Assembly (NCBI RefSeq): GCF_022662375.1
Contig: NZ_JAKNQL010000006.1
Coordinates: forward strand, 186,001 to 250,000
Length of the DNA: 64,000 nucleotides
Origin: Pseudomonas sp. CROZ-RG-20F-R04-15
GTDB taxonomy: Bacteria; Pseudomonadota; Gammaproteobacteria; Pseudomonadales; Pseudomonadaceae
Direction: 5' to 3'
A model generated the notes under the pieces. It was given only the letters and a program-made list of their open reading frames with translations, had not been told where the DNA came from and did not search any database. A program made the translations under genes and the position numbers. Position 1 is the first letter of the stretch. Each line of letters starts with the position of its first letter. Below, piece by piece: positions 1-8,664 of this stretch.

Positions 1-1
1 C

Positions 2-799
2 CAGCAGAGCTACTTTTCCAACACGCAACTGGCGGCAAGCGAATTGCCTGATGCACAGGAGCTGAAAATCCTCGAACCGCTGCGCGGCCAGGTTCCCGAC
101 GAAGTCTTCAACACAGTCTTTGAAGCGCCGAAAACCGATGGCAGCGGCCTGATCCGCGACAAACAATTGCAAGCCCTCGAATTACTCGAACAAGCGGGCT
201 GGAAACCGGATGGCGATCAACTGGTGAATGCCCAGGGCGAGCCGCTGACCTTCACCTTCCTTGTCAGCCAGAACGGCATGGACCGGCTGCTGCTGCCGTA
301 CAAACGCACGCTGAAACAGATCGGCATCGACCTGAACATCCGCCGCATCGACTCCTCGCAATACGTCAATCGCCTGATGAGCCGTGACTACGACATGATT
401 GTCACCGGCTACCCGGTCAGCACTTCGCCGGGCGGCGAGTTGCTCAATTACTTCGCTTCCGCGTCGGCCAACGACCCGGGCGCGAACAACTACATGGTGT
501 TGAAAAATCCGGCAGTGGACACATTGATCAACGGCCTGATCCGCGCCTCCACCCAGTCCGACATGCTGCATTACGCCCATGCTCTGGATCGGGTACTGCA
601 ATGGAATTACTACTGGATTCCCAACTACTATCCACCCGGCACCTCGACCGTCTGGTGGAACCGTTTCGGTATACCTACAGTGCAAGCCAGCAATGACGAA
701 GCCATCGAGAGCTGGTGGGAAATCAGCAGCACACCACTGACCAATCAGCAGATGACCGCCGAAAAAATTGCCCGTGGCAGACCCGGAGGGCCGCACTGA
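2..799 (+). CDS. yejA: ABC importer periplasmic solute-binding protein (YejA-like), 3' part only
   Basis: This is the C-terminal part of a family 5 extracellular solute-binding protein; the frame is open from base 2, so the start lies outside the window. Visible text such as [14 protein letters not shown] and [14 protein letters not shown] near the left edge, and ESWWEI near the end, are typical of YejA-type oligopeptide/microcin C binding proteins. The protein would bind peptides in the periplasm and deliver them to the permeases encoded next. Its TGA overlaps the ATG of the following permease by one base, so the genes are translationally coupled. In Pseudomonas aeruginosa the related Npp system takes up peptidyl-nucleoside antibiotics and peptides; the substrate here is inferred from family only. 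Confidence 0.9.
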   Translation, partial: QQSYFSNTQLAASELPDAQELKILEPLRGQVPDEVFNTVFEAPKTDGSGLIRDKQLQALELLEQAGWKPDGDQLVNAQGEPLTFTFLVSQNGMDRLLLPYKRTLKQIGIDLNIRRIDSSQYVNRLMSRDYDMIVTGYPVSTSPGGELLNYFASASANDPGANNYMVLKNPAVDTLINGLIRASTQSDMLHYAHALDRVLQWNYYWIPNYYPPGTSTVWWNRFGIPTVQASNDEAIESWWEISSTPLTNQQMTAEKIARGRPGGPH

Positions 800-1860
800 T
801 GTGGGGTTACATACTGCGGCGTTTGCTGCTGATCATCCCGACGCTGGTGATCATTCTGCTGGTCAATTTCGTGATCATTCAAGCCGCTCCCGGTGGCCCG
901 GTAGAACAGGCCATCGCCCACCTGCAAGGGATCGGCGGCGCCAGTGTTGGTGGCGGCGCCAGCGAAACCATGAGCGGCACCTCCCGCGCCAGTCGCGGCC
1001 TCGATCCGCAACTGATCAAGGACATCGAAAAACAGTACGGCTTCGACAAGCCGGCCCATGAACGCCTGTGGCTGATGTTGAAGAACTACGCGCAACTGGA
1101 TTTCGGCAAAAGCTTTTTCCGCGGCGCGACGGTCACCGACCTGATCCTGGAAAAAATGCCGGTGACCATTTCCCTCGGGTTGTGGGCGACGCTGATCACC
1201 TACCTGGTGTCGATCCCGCTGGGGATCCGCAAGGCCGTGCACCATGGCAGTCATTTCGATATCTGGAGCAGCACAGCGATCATCATCGGCTACGCAATGC
1301 CGGCGTTTCTGTTTGCGATGTTCCTGATCGTGGTGTTTGCCGGCGGCACGTCGCTGAACTGGTTTCCAGTGCGCGGTCTGGTCTCGGACAACTTTGAATC
1401 ACTGTCGACTCTCGGCAAAATCGCCGACTACTTCTGGCATCTGGTACTGCCGGTGACGGCGCTGGTGATCGGTGGTTTCGCCACGCTGACAATCCTGACG
1501 AAAAACTCGTTTCTCAATGAAATCACTCGTCAGTACGTGGTCACCGCGCGCGCCAAAGGCCTGAGCGAACGTCGCGTGCTCTACGGGCATGTGTTCCGCA
1601 ACGCGATGCTGCTGGTGGTGTCCGGCATCCCGCAGGCGTTCATCAGCGTGTTCTTCGCTGGCTCCCTGCTGATCGAGGTGATCTTCTCCCTCGACGGCCT
1701 CGGACGCATGAGCTACGAAGCCGCGGTGTCGCGGGATTACCCGGTGGTGTTCGGTTCGCTGTTCATCTTCACCCTCTTCGGCCTGCTGATAAAACTCGTC
1801 GGTGACCTGTGTTACACGCTGGTCGATCCGCGTATCGATTTCGCCGCGAGGAACGCCTGA
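799..1860 (+). CDS. yejB: Oligopeptide/microcin C ABC transporter permease YejB
   Basis: Inner-membrane permease of 353 aa. An upstream in-frame start would overlap yejA by about 85 bases; the ATG at 799 ([11 protein letters not shown]), inside the yejA stop as TGATG, fits the family N-terminus. One membrane helix is at residues ~9-31, followed by a periplasmic segment and a C-terminal bundle. The cytoplasmic EAA-type loop that docks on the ATPase is visible as [16 protein letters not shown]. It ends in another one-base overlap (TGATG) with yejE, so both permeases should be made in equal amounts. Confidence 0.93.
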   Translation: MWGYILRRLLLIIPTLVIILLVNFVIIQAAPGGPVEQAIAHLQGIGGASVGGGASETMSGTSRASRGLDPQLIKDIEKQYGFDKPAHERLWLMLKNYAQLDFGKSFFRGATVTDLILEKMPVTISLGLWATLITYLVSIPLGIRKAVHHGSHFDIWSSTAIIIGYAMPAFLFAMFLIVVFAGGTSLNWFPVRGLVSDNFESLSTLGKIADYFWHLVLPVTALVIGGFATLTILTKNSFLNEITRQYVVTARAKGLSERRVLYGHVFRNAMLLVVSGIPQAFISVFFAGSLLIEVIFSLDGLGRMSYEAAVSRDYPVVFGSLFIFTLFGLLIKLVGDLCYTLVDPRIDFAARNA

Positions 1861-2882
1861 TGTTCAAGCTCTCGCCTCTGGGCCGTCGTCGCTTCGAACG
1901 CTTCAAGAAAAACCGCCGTGGCTGGTGGTCGCTGTGGCTGTTCATCGGCCTGTTTGTAGTGACGCTGGGTGGCGAATTGATCGCCAACGACAAGCCTCTG
2001 GTCGTCAGCTATCAGGACCAATGGTATTTCCCGGTGTTCAAGCGCCACACTGAGCAGGAGTTCGGCGGACAGCTGCCGTTTCAGGCCGATTACCGTAGCG
2101 ATCATGTGCAGAACCTGATCCGCAAGGACGGTGGCTGGCTGCTGTTCCCGCCGATTCCGTTCAGTGACGACACGCCGAACTACGACCTCACCCAACCAGC
2201 GCCGAGCCCGCCTACGTCGGTCAACTGGCTGGGCACCGACGACCAGTCGCGGGATGTGCTGGCACGGGTGATTTTCGGCGCGCGGGTGTCGATTCTGTTT
2301 GCCTTGATGCTGACCTTTGTCAGCGCCCTGATCGGCATCGCCGCCGGGGCGTTGCAGGGTTACTACGGCGGCTGGGTCGATCTGCTCGGGCAACGTTTGC
2401 TGGAAGTCTGGTCGGGGCTGCCGGTGCTGTACCTGCTGATCATTCTCTCCGGTTTTGTCGAACCGAACTTCTGGTGGCTGCTGGGGATCATGGCGCTGTT
2501 TTCATGGCTGGCGCTGGTGGATGTGGTGCGCGCCGAGTTCCTGCGCGGACGCAATCTGGAGTACGTCAAAGCCGCGCGCGCGCTGGGCTTGAGCGACCGC
2601 AAGGTGATCTTCCGGCACATTCTGCCCAACGCCATGAACGCGACGCTGAGCTACTTGCCGTTCATTCTGACCGGAGCGATTTCCACCCTCACCGCGCTGG
2701 ATTTTCTCGGATTCGGCATGCCTGCCGGCAGTGCTTCGCTGGGTGAGTTGATCGGTCAGGGCAAACAGAACCTGCAAGCACCCTGGCTTGGGTTGACGGC
2801 GTTTTTCACCCTGGCGCTGATCCTTTCCTTATTGGTGTTCATCGGCGAAGCGTTGCGAGACGCGTTCGACCCTCGATCCTGA
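1860..2882 (+). CDS. yejE: Oligopeptide/microcin C ABC transporter permease YejE
   Basis: Second permease of the importer, 340 aa, starting at the ATG overlapping the yejB stop. It has an N-terminal helix (residues ~22-40), a long periplasmic segment with the NWLGTDDQSRDVLARV motif common to DppC/OppC/YejE proteins, and a C-terminal transmembrane domain. The EAA coupling loop reads YVKAARALGLSDRKVIFRH. It would pair with YejB as a heterodimeric channel powered by YejF. Confidence 0.93.
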   Translation: MFKLSPLGRRRFERFKKNRRGWWSLWLFIGLFVVTLGGELIANDKPLVVSYQDQWYFPVFKRHTEQEFGGQLPFQADYRSDHVQNLIRKDGGWLLFPPIPFSDDTPNYDLTQPAPSPPTSVNWLGTDDQSRDVLARVIFGARVSILFALMLTFVSALIGIAAGALQGYYGGWVDLLGQRLLEVWSGLPVLYLLIILSGFVEPNFWWLLGIMALFSWLALVDVVRAEFLRGRNLEYVKAARALGLSDRKVIFRHILPNAMNATLSYLPFILTGAISTLTALDFLGFGMPAGSASLGELIGQGKQNLQAPWLGLTAFFTLALILSLLVFIGEALRDAFDPRS

Positions 2883-2891
2883 AGCGTGGCC

Positions 2892-4466
2892 ATGACTGAC
2901 AACCTGATTGAAATCCGTAACCTCAACGTCGCTTTCCATGGCCAGAGCGTGGTGCGCGACCTGTGCCTGGACATCCGCCCCGGTGAGTGCCTGGCATTGG
3001 TGGGCGAGTCGGGCTCGGGCAAATCGGTGACCGCCCATTCGATTCTGCAATTGCTGCCCGAAAGCGAAGCACAAACCACCGGCAGCATTCGCTATCGCGG
3101 GCAGGAGCTGATCGGTGCCGAGCCCAAGGTCTTGCGCGAATTACGCGGCAACCGCATTGCGATGATCTTTCAGGAACCGATGACCTCGCTCAATCCGCTG
3201 CACACCATCGAAAAGCAGATCGGCGAGACGCTGCTTTTGCATCGGGGTCTTGGCGGCAAAGCTGCGCAGCAACGCATCCTCGAACTGCTCGGACTGGTGG
3301 GCATCCAGAAACCCGAGGAGCGGCTCAAGGCCTATCCCCATCAGCTCTCTGGCGGACAACGGCAACGGGTGATGATCGCCATGGCCCTGGCCTGCGAACC
3401 GGAGCTGTTGATCGCCGATGAGCCGACCACCGCGCTCGACGTGACGGTGCAGCGCAAGATCCTGCTGTTGCTCAAATCCCTGCAACAACGCCTGGGCATG
3501 TCGCTGCTGCTGATCAGCCACGACCTCAATCTGGTGCGCAGCATTGCGCAGCGCGTGTGCGTGATGAAGGCCGGGGAAATCGTCGAACAGGCACCTTGCG
3601 AAACCTTGTTCACCGAGCCAAAGCATCCTTACAGCTGCGTGCTGCTCAACGCCGAACCCGAAGGTGAAGCACTGCCCCGGGATGAACGCGAAAACGTGCT
3701 GGAAGTGGATGATCTGAAGGTCGAGTTCGTCGTCGGTGGCGGTCTGTTTCAGCGCAAGCAATACCTGCGGGCAGTGGATGGCATCAGCCTGAGTATCCAG
3801 CGTGGCAAGACGCTGGGCATCGTTGGCGAATCCGGATCCGGCAAGTCGACGCTGGGCCAGGCGATCCTGCGTCTGCTCGACTCCGAGGGCAGTATCCGCT
3901 TTCAGGGCCAAGCGCTCGACGGCCTCAATCAAAAACAGATGCGCCCATGGCGCCGACAGATGCAGGTGGTGTTTCAGGATCCGTTCGGCAGTCTCAGCCC
4001 GCGCATGTCGGTGGCGCAGATCATCAGCGAAGGCCTCGAAGTGCACTGTGAATCGAGCGCTGATGAGTGCGATGAACAAGTGATCCGCGTGCTTAAGGAG
4101 GTCGGCCTCGATCCGCAAAGTCGCCATCGCTACCCCCACGAATTCTCCGGTGGCCAGCGCCAGCGCATTGCCATCGCGCGGGCCTTGGTACTGAAACCGG
4201 CGCTGATCCTGCTTGATGAGCCGACGTCTGCGCTGGATCGCACGGTGCAAAAACAAGTGGTCGCCCTGCTCCGCCAGCTTCAGGAAAAACACGGCTTGAC
4301 CTATCTGTTCATCAGCCATGACCTGGCAGTGGTACGCGCCCTGGCCCACGACATGATCGTGATCAAGGACGGCAAAGTGGTCGAGCGTGGCGCCAGTCAT
4401 GAGGTGTTCGACGCGCCGCAGCATCCGTATACCAAAGAGCTGTTGGCGGCGGCGCATCCGGGGTAG
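2892..4466 (+). CDS. yejF: Duplicated ATP-binding subunit of the oligopeptide/microcin C importer, YejF
   Basis: Two complete ABC ATPase domains in one 524-aa chain. Domain 1 has Walker A GESGSGKS (~37), signature LSGGQRQR (~151) and Walker [10 protein letters not shown]. Domain 2 has GESGSGKST (~311), FSGGQRQR (~418) and LILLDEPTS. Each half is followed by the oligopeptide-type tail [12 protein letters not shown]. The fusion of both halves is characteristic of YejF. I chose the ATG at 2892; a GTG at 2886 in the same frame would add two residues, and neither has a strong Shine-Dalgarno. It lies 9 bases after yejE and ends the operon. Confidence 0.93.
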   Translation: MTDNLIEIRNLNVAFHGQSVVRDLCLDIRPGECLALVGESGSGKSVTAHSILQLLPESEAQTTGSIRYRGQELIGAEPKVLRELRGNRIAMIFQEPMTSLNPLHTIEKQIGETLLLHRGLGGKAAQQRILELLGLVGIQKPEERLKAYPHQLSGGQRQRVMIAMALACEPELLIADEPTTALDVTVQRKILLLLKSLQQRLGMSLLLISHDLNLVRSIAQRVCVMKAGEIVEQAPCETLFTEPKHPYSCVLLNAEPEGEALPRDERENVLEVDDLKVEFVVGGGLFQRKQYLRAVDGISLSIQRGKTLGIVGESGSGKSTLGQAILRLLDSEGSIRFQGQALDGLNQKQMRPWRRQMQVVFQDPFGSLSPRMSVAQIISEGLEVHCESSADECDEQVIRVLKEVGLDPQSRHRYPHEFSGGQRQRIAIARALVLKPALILLDEPTSALDRTVQKQVVALLRQLQEKHGLTYLFISHDLAVVRALAHDMIVIKDGKVVERGASHEVFDAPQHPYTKELLAAAHPG

Positions 4467-4504
4467 GCATAATCTGTGCTCGACCTGAAACCGGGTCACG
4501 GCTT

Positions 4505-4595
4505 TCGCGAGCAGGCTCGCACCCACAAAGGTCAAGCTCGCTTACAAAATTTGTGAACAACCCTGTCCACTGTGGGAGCGAGCCTGCTCGCGAAA
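4505..4595. repeat. REP doublet (head-to-head), TCGCGAGCAGGCTCGC / GCGAGCCTGCTCGCGA
   Basis: Two inverted copies of the window's main REP unit about 45 bases apart, between yejF and the sigma-54 regulator. The left copy is slightly diverged (GCACCCACA for GCTCCCACA). Transcribed, it would fold into a long hairpin and could act as a yejF 3'-end structure. Confidence 0.85.
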
Positions 4596-4633
4596 AGGCC
4601 GGCGCAGGCAACATACAATCAGGATCAGCCTCC

Positions 4634-6040
4634 ATGAACACCACCGAAAGCCTCAAGGACTACCAACGGGTTCGCAGCCTGGCGATCCGTTCGCTGTTCG
4701 AGATCATCGAGCAGTCCAGCGAAGGCACGGTGATTGTCGATCGCGATGCCAACATCGTCTGGATGAACGAGCGTTACGCCCGGCGCTTCGGTCTTGAATC
4801 GGCAGCAGGTGCGATCGGCAAACCCTGTGAGAGCGTGATCCCCGGCAGTTTGTTGCGCGAGGTCGTGCGCACCGGGCGGCCCATTCTTCTGGACATGCAG
4901 GACACCCCGAAAGAACCCTTGGTGGTGATGCGTCTGCCGATTCATGACGACGCCGGCACGGTGATCGGCGCGATCGGTTTTGCCCTGTTCGATGAACTGC
5001 GCACTCTGTCGCCGATGCTCAAGCGCTACTTGAGCATGCAGGAAGAACTGGCCTCGACCCGCTCACTACTGCGCGCCCGGCAAACCAAATACAACTTCGC
5101 CCATTTCATCGGCACCAGTGCCGCCAGCCTTGAAGTCAAACGCCGCGCCCGACGCAGTGCCAGCGCCGAATCGCCGGTGTTGCTGCTCGGCGAAACCGGC
5201 ACCGGCAAAGAACTGCTGGCCCAGGCCATTCACAGCGCCTCGCCACGGGCGCACAAAGCGTTCGTCAGCATCAACAGCGCAGCGATTCCCGAGGCACTGC
5301 TGGAAGCAGAGTTTTTCGGCACGGCACCCGGTGCGTTCACCGGCGCCGACCGCAAGGGTCGCACCGGCAAGCTGCAGATCGCTCAGGGCGGCACGCTGTT
5401 TCTCGACGAGATCGGTGACATGCCGCTGCCCTTGCAGAGCAAACTGCTGCGTGTGCTGCAGGAAAAGGAATTCGAACCGGTCGGTTCCAACGACGTGATT
5501 CAGAGTGACGTTCGGGTGATTGCCGCGACTTCGACCGATCTGCAAGCGGCGATCAAACGCGGTGAGTTCCGCGCCGACTTGTACTACCGCCTCAATGTGT
5601 TGCCGATTCAAGTGCCGGCGCTGCGTGAACGTCTTGATGACCTGCCAGCGCTCAGCGAAGCCATTCTTGAAGAGCTGCGCAGTCAGCATGAACTGCACGG
5701 TGATGCGCTGGCATTGCTCGGACAGCACGCGTGGCCGGGGAACATTCGCGAACTGCGCAATGTGCTGGAACGGGCGGCGTTGCTCAGCGATGACTTGATG
5801 CTGACCGAGCAGGATATTCTTGCGGCGATTGGCACGTTGACGCCGGTCGAGCGTGGTTCTGCCCCATCGGCTGAGGTGGCGCCAGGGGAAACATTCGCCC
5901 AGGCACGCGAGCGGTTTGATCGGCAGTTGATTCAGTCTGCCCTCGCGCAATGCACGGGCAATGTACCGCAAACAGCTGCTCGGCTGGGGCTTGGGCGGTC
6001 GACGTTGTACAAGAAAATGGTGGCGCTGGGGATTGCTTGA
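4634..6040 (+). CDS. hbcR: Sigma-54-dependent transcriptional activator, HbcR-like (3-hydroxybutyrate utilisation)
   Basis: Enhancer-binding protein of 468 aa. An N-terminal PAS-type sensor (~20-130) is followed by the AAA+ domain with Walker A GETGTGKE (~185), an intact GAFTGA loop (~233) that contacts sigma-54, and Walker B LFLDEIGD (~255). A Fis-type helix-turn-helix is at the C-terminus (TGNVPQTAARLGLGRSTLYKK). The frame is open from 4553, but that extension would translate a REP sequence, so the ATG at 4634 is preferred. In P. aeruginosa the equivalent regulator beside the same genes (HbcR, PA2005) activates D-3-hydroxybutyrate catabolism with RpoN; the identical neighbourhood here supports that role. 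No REC domain is present, so a small ligand sensed by the PAS domain is likely. Confidence 0.85.
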   Translation: MNTTESLKDYQRVRSLAIRSLFEIIEQSSEGTVIVDRDANIVWMNERYARRFGLESAAGAIGKPCESVIPGSLLREVVRTGRPILLDMQDTPKEPLVVMRLPIHDDAGTVIGAIGFALFDELRTLSPMLKRYLSMQEELASTRSLLRARQTKYNFAHFIGTSAASLEVKRRARRSASAESPVLLLGETGTGKELLAQAIHSASPRAHKAFVSINSAAIPEALLEAEFFGTAPGAFTGADRKGRTGKLQIAQGGTLFLDEIGDMPLPLQSKLLRVLQEKEFEPVGSNDVIQSDVRVIAATSTDLQAAIKRGEFRADLYYRLNVLPIQVPALRERLDDLPALSEAILEELRSQHELHGDALALLGQHAWPGNIRELRNVLERAALLSDDLMLTEQDILAAIGTLTPVERGSAPSAEVAPGETFAQARERFDRQLIQSALAQCTGNVPQTAARLGLGRSTLYKKMVALGIA

Positions 6041-6056
6041 GTCTCGATAAAGAGAC
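6041..6056. promoter_or_regulatory. Candidate activator site 1 (GTCTC-N6-GAGAC dyad)
   Basis: Perfect 5+5 inverted repeat GTCTCGATAAAGAGAC beginning at the base after the hbcR stop. The same dyad recurs at 6183-6198, and both lie upstream of a sigma-54 promoter at 6262. Size and symmetry fit a site for a Fis-type helix-turn-helix dimer, presumably HbcR; the assignment is inferred from position. Confidence 0.6.
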
Positions 6057-6090
6057 GCGGATCTCATTAGTTAGAAAATTCGCCAGGATC

Positions 6091-6170
6091 AAAAGATCGC
6101 AGCCTTCGGCAGCTCCTACAGGGAAATATTGGCTCCGCACTGTAGGAGCTGCCGAAGGTTGCGATCTTTT
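6091..6170. repeat. Second-class REP palindrome (GATCGCAgCCTTCGGCAGCTCCTACA type)
   Basis: An 80-base near-perfect palindrome: its two ends, AAAAGATCGCAGCCTTCGGC and the inverted copy ending GCGATCTTTT, are separated by a short AT-rich loop. It is a different repeat family from the GTGGGAGCGAGC REPs and lies between the two candidate activator sites. Confidence 0.8.
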
Positions 6171-6182
6171 CGGCTCAATGCC

Positions 6183-6198
6183 GTCTCCATAGTGAGAC
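6183..6198. promoter_or_regulatory. Candidate activator site 2 (GTCTC-N6-GAGAC dyad)
   Basis: GTCTCCATAGTGAGAC has exactly the same half-sites and 6-base spacing as the dyad at 6041-6056. Its right end is about 64 bases upstream of the sigma-54 -24 element. Probable second HbcR site, inferred. Confidence 0.6.
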
Positions 6199-6261
6199 AA
6201 AAACTCTGAAACCTACCCTACTCGCACGATAATATCGTTATATTTCAACGCGTTATATAAC

Positions 6262-6277
6262 TGGCACAGATCTCGCT
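6262..6277 (+). promoter_or_regulatory. Sigma-54 (RpoN) promoter of the 3-hydroxybutyrate operon
   Basis: TGGCAC-AGATC-TCGCT matches the -24/-12 consensus TGGCAC-N5-TTGCW at all but one position, with correct GG to GC spacing. It is 58 bases upstream of the permease start and downstream of two dyads, as expected for control by the adjacent sigma-54 activator. A palindrome ACGATA-A-TATCGT (6226-6238) lies just upstream. Confidence 0.75.
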
Positions 6278-6334
6278 ACCACCTCTCCTACACCCGTTCC
6301 ACCCACAAAAATAACAATTCTGGAGAGACGCACC

Positions 6335-7726
6335 ATGAGTGTGATCATTGCCTTGGCGGCCCTCGCGCTGCTGATGCTCGCCGCCTACCGCGGCTACAGC
6401 GTTATCCTCTTCGCGCCGATTGCCGCCCTCGGCGCTGTGCTACTCACCGACCCCTCTGCCGTCGCCCCCGCGTTCACCGGGGTGTTCATGGAGAAAATGG
6501 TCGGGTTCATCAAGCTATATTTTCCTGTGTTCCTGCTCGGTGCCGTGTTTGGCAAGTTGATCGAACTGTCGGGTTTCTCCCGCTCGATCGTTGCGGCCGC
6601 GATTCGGTTGCTCGGCACCAAACAGGCAATGCTGGTGATCGTGCTGGTCTGCGCCCTGCTCACTTATGGCGGCGTGTCGCTGTTCGTCGTGGTGTTTGCG
6701 GTGTACCCGTTTGCCGCCGAGATGTTCCGCCAGAGCGACATTCCCAAACGCCTGATTCCGGCGACCATCGCCCTCGGCGCCTTCTCGTTCACCATGGACG
6801 CCCTGCCCGGCACGCCGCAGATCCAGAACATCATCCCCAGCACGTTCTTCAATACCACCGCGTGGGCGGCACCGTGGCTGGGCGTGATCGGTACGATTTT
6901 CGTGTTCTGCGCCGGTATGCTGTTTCTTCAGCGTCAACGCAATAAAGCCCAACGCGCCGGTGAAGGCTACGGCACCGAACTGCGCAACGAGCCGGAAACC
7001 GCCGAAGATCTGAAGCTGCCGAACCCATGGATTGCGCTGTCGCCGTTGCTGGCAGTGGGCATCATGAACCTGCTGTTTACCCAGTGGATTCCGCAGTGGT
7101 ATGGCAAGACCCATAGCCTCGCGCTGCCGGGCATGGCCACGCCAGTCACCACCGAGATCGCCAAACTGACGGCGATCTGGGCGGTGCAAGCGGCTTTGCT
7201 GATTGGCATTCTGATGGTGCTGGCGTTCGGTTTTCAGGCGATTCGCAGCAAGCTCGCCGAGGGCAGCAAAAGCGCGGTCAGCGGTGCGTTGCTGGCGGCG
7301 ATGAACACCGCATCCGAATATGGCTTCGGCGCAGTGATCGCTTCGCTGCCGGGCTTTCTGGTATTGGCTGACTGGCTCAAGCAGATCCCCAATCCGCTGG
7401 TCAACGAGGCCATCACCGTGACGCTGTTGGCGGGTATCACCGGCTCGGCGTCGGGCGGCATGAGCATTGCGCTGGCGGCGATGTCAGAACAGTTCATCAA
7501 TGCGGCCCACGCCGCGAACATTCCGCTGGAAGTGCTGCACCGCGTTGCCGCGATGGCCAGTGGCGGCATGGACACCCTGCCGCACAACGGCGCGGTCATC
7601 ACCTTGCTCGCGGTGACGGGACTGACCCACCGCGAAGCCTATAAAGACATTTTCTGTATTACGCTGATCAAGACCCTCGCGGTTTTCGTTGTGATCGGCA
7701 CTTTCTACGCCACTGGCATTGTGTGA
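6335..7726 (+). CDS. GntP-family permease, probable 3-hydroxybutyrate importer
   Basis: Very hydrophobic 463-aa inner-membrane protein with about a dozen predicted helices, a length usual for GntP-type carboxylate:H+ symporters. Family-like stretches include SLFVVVFAVYPFAAEMF, DALPGTPQIQNIIP and the C-terminal MASGGMDTLPHNGAVITLL. Shine-Dalgarno GGAGAG precedes the ATG. It is first in the operon after the sigma-54 promoter and directly upstream of 3-hydroxybutyrate dehydrogenase, matching P. aeruginosa PA2004, so 3-hydroxybutyrate (or acetoacetate) is the likely substrate. The substrate is inferred from context. Confidence 0.85.
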   Translation: MSVIIALAALALLMLAAYRGYSVILFAPIAALGAVLLTDPSAVAPAFTGVFMEKMVGFIKLYFPVFLLGAVFGKLIELSGFSRSIVAAAIRLLGTKQAMLVIVLVCALLTYGGVSLFVVVFAVYPFAAEMFRQSDIPKRLIPATIALGAFSFTMDALPGTPQIQNIIPSTFFNTTAWAAPWLGVIGTIFVFCAGMLFLQRQRNKAQRAGEGYGTELRNEPETAEDLKLPNPWIALSPLLAVGIMNLLFTQWIPQWYGKTHSLALPGMATPVTTEIAKLTAIWAVQAALLIGILMVLAFGFQAIRSKLAEGSKSAVSGALLAAMNTASEYGFGAVIASLPGFLVLADWLKQIPNPLVNEAITVTLLAGITGSASGGMSIALAAMSEQFINAAHAANIPLEVLHRVAAMASGGMDTLPHNGAVITLLAVTGLTHREAYKDIFCITLIKTLAVFVVIGTFYATGIV

Positions 7727-7733
7727 GGTATTC

Positions 7734-8507
7734 ATGACCACTCTTTCCGGCAAAACCGCACTGGTTACCGGTTCCACCAGCGGCATTGGCTTGGGTATCG
7801 CCCTGAGCCTGGCCAAGGCCGGCGCAAACCTGATTCTCAACGGTTTCGGCGATGCGTCGACAGTCATCGCTGAAGTCGCCCGGTTCGGTGGCAAGGTTGG
7901 CCATCACCCGGCGGATGTCAGTGATCCGGCGCAGATCGCCGAGATGATCGCCTACGCCGAGCGCGAGTTCGGCGGTGTCGACATTCTGGTCAACAACGCC
8001 GGCATCCAGCATGTCGCCGCTGTCGAGGAGTTTCCGGTCGAGCGCTGGGACTCGATCATCGCCATCAACCTGTCTTCGGTGTTTCACAACACACGCCTGA
8101 GCCTGCCGGGGATGCGCACCAAAGGCTGGGGACGAATCATCAATATCGCCTCCGTGCACGGTCAGGTGGGCTCGACCGGCAAAGCCGCTTACGTTGCCGC
8201 CAAGCATGGGGTGATCGGTTTGACCAAAGTGGTCGGCCTGGAAACCGCGACCAGCAACGTCACCTGCAACGCCATTTGTCCGGGCTGGGTGTTGACGCCG
8301 CTGGTGCAGAAGCAGATCGATGACCGAGCGGCCAACGGTGTCGATCCGCAGCAGGCGCAGCATGATCTGCTGGCCGAGAAACAGCCGTCACTCGAGTTCG
8401 TGACACCGCAGCATCTGGGCGAACTGGTGCTGTTCCTGTGCAGCGAGGCTGGCAGTCAGGTGCGTGGCGCTGCGTGGAATATTGATGGTGGGTGGCTGGC
8501 CCAATAG
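7734..8507 (+). CDS. bdhA: D-3-hydroxybutyrate dehydrogenase
   Basis: Short-chain dehydrogenase of 257 aa oxidising (R)-3-hydroxybutyrate to acetoacetate with NAD+ in the cytoplasm. The nucleotide-binding TGSTSGIGLGIA motif is near residue 12, NNAGIQHV follows, and the catalytic Ser140, Tyr153, Lys157 set is intact (YVAAK). IQHVAAVEEFP and QVGSTGKAAYVAAKHG are characteristic of BdhA. The ATG at 7734, 7 bases after the permease stop and preceded by GAGG, is chosen over an upstream TTG that overlaps the permease. Pathway: permease, BdhA, then the acetoacetyl-CoA synthetase downstream. Confidence 0.93.
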   Translation: MTTLSGKTALVTGSTSGIGLGIALSLAKAGANLILNGFGDASTVIAEVARFGGKVGHHPADVSDPAQIAEMIAYAEREFGGVDILVNNAGIQHVAAVEEFPVERWDSIIAINLSSVFHNTRLSLPGMRTKGWGRIINIASVHGQVGSTGKAAYVAAKHGVIGLTKVVGLETATSNVTCNAICPGWVLTPLVQKQIDDRAANGVDPQQAQHDLLAEKQPSLEFVTPQHLGELVLFLCSEAGSQVRGAAWNIDGGWLAQ

Positions 8508-8523
8508 CACAGCAATCCCCCTC

Positions 8524-8613
8524 TGTGGGAGCGAGCCTGCTCGCGAAAGCGGTGGGTCATCCAATGAAGTCGTTGAATATGCGGACGTCTTCGCGAGCTG
8601 GCTCGCTCCCACA
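8524..8613. repeat. REP doublet between bdhA and acetoacetyl-CoA synthetase
   Basis: TGTGGGAGCGAGCCTGCTCG and its inverted copy enclose a ~45-base spacer. It sits inside the catabolic operon, so it may shape mRNA stability between bdhA and the ligase. Confidence 0.85.
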
Positions 8614-8664
8614 GGTGTTATGTGTGCGCTCGACCTTGTGCATGAATAAAACAAGAGGCAACCA

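Noticed and set aside
4553..4633. N-terminal extension of the sigma-54 regulator
   Set aside because: It would translate a REP unit (CGSEPARE); same reason applied to kdgK and the acyltransferase.
6226..6238. ACGATA-A-TATCGT palindrome as the HbcR site
   Set aside because: Single copy only ~24 bases from the -24 element, too close for a typical enhancer; the paired GTCTC dyads fit better.
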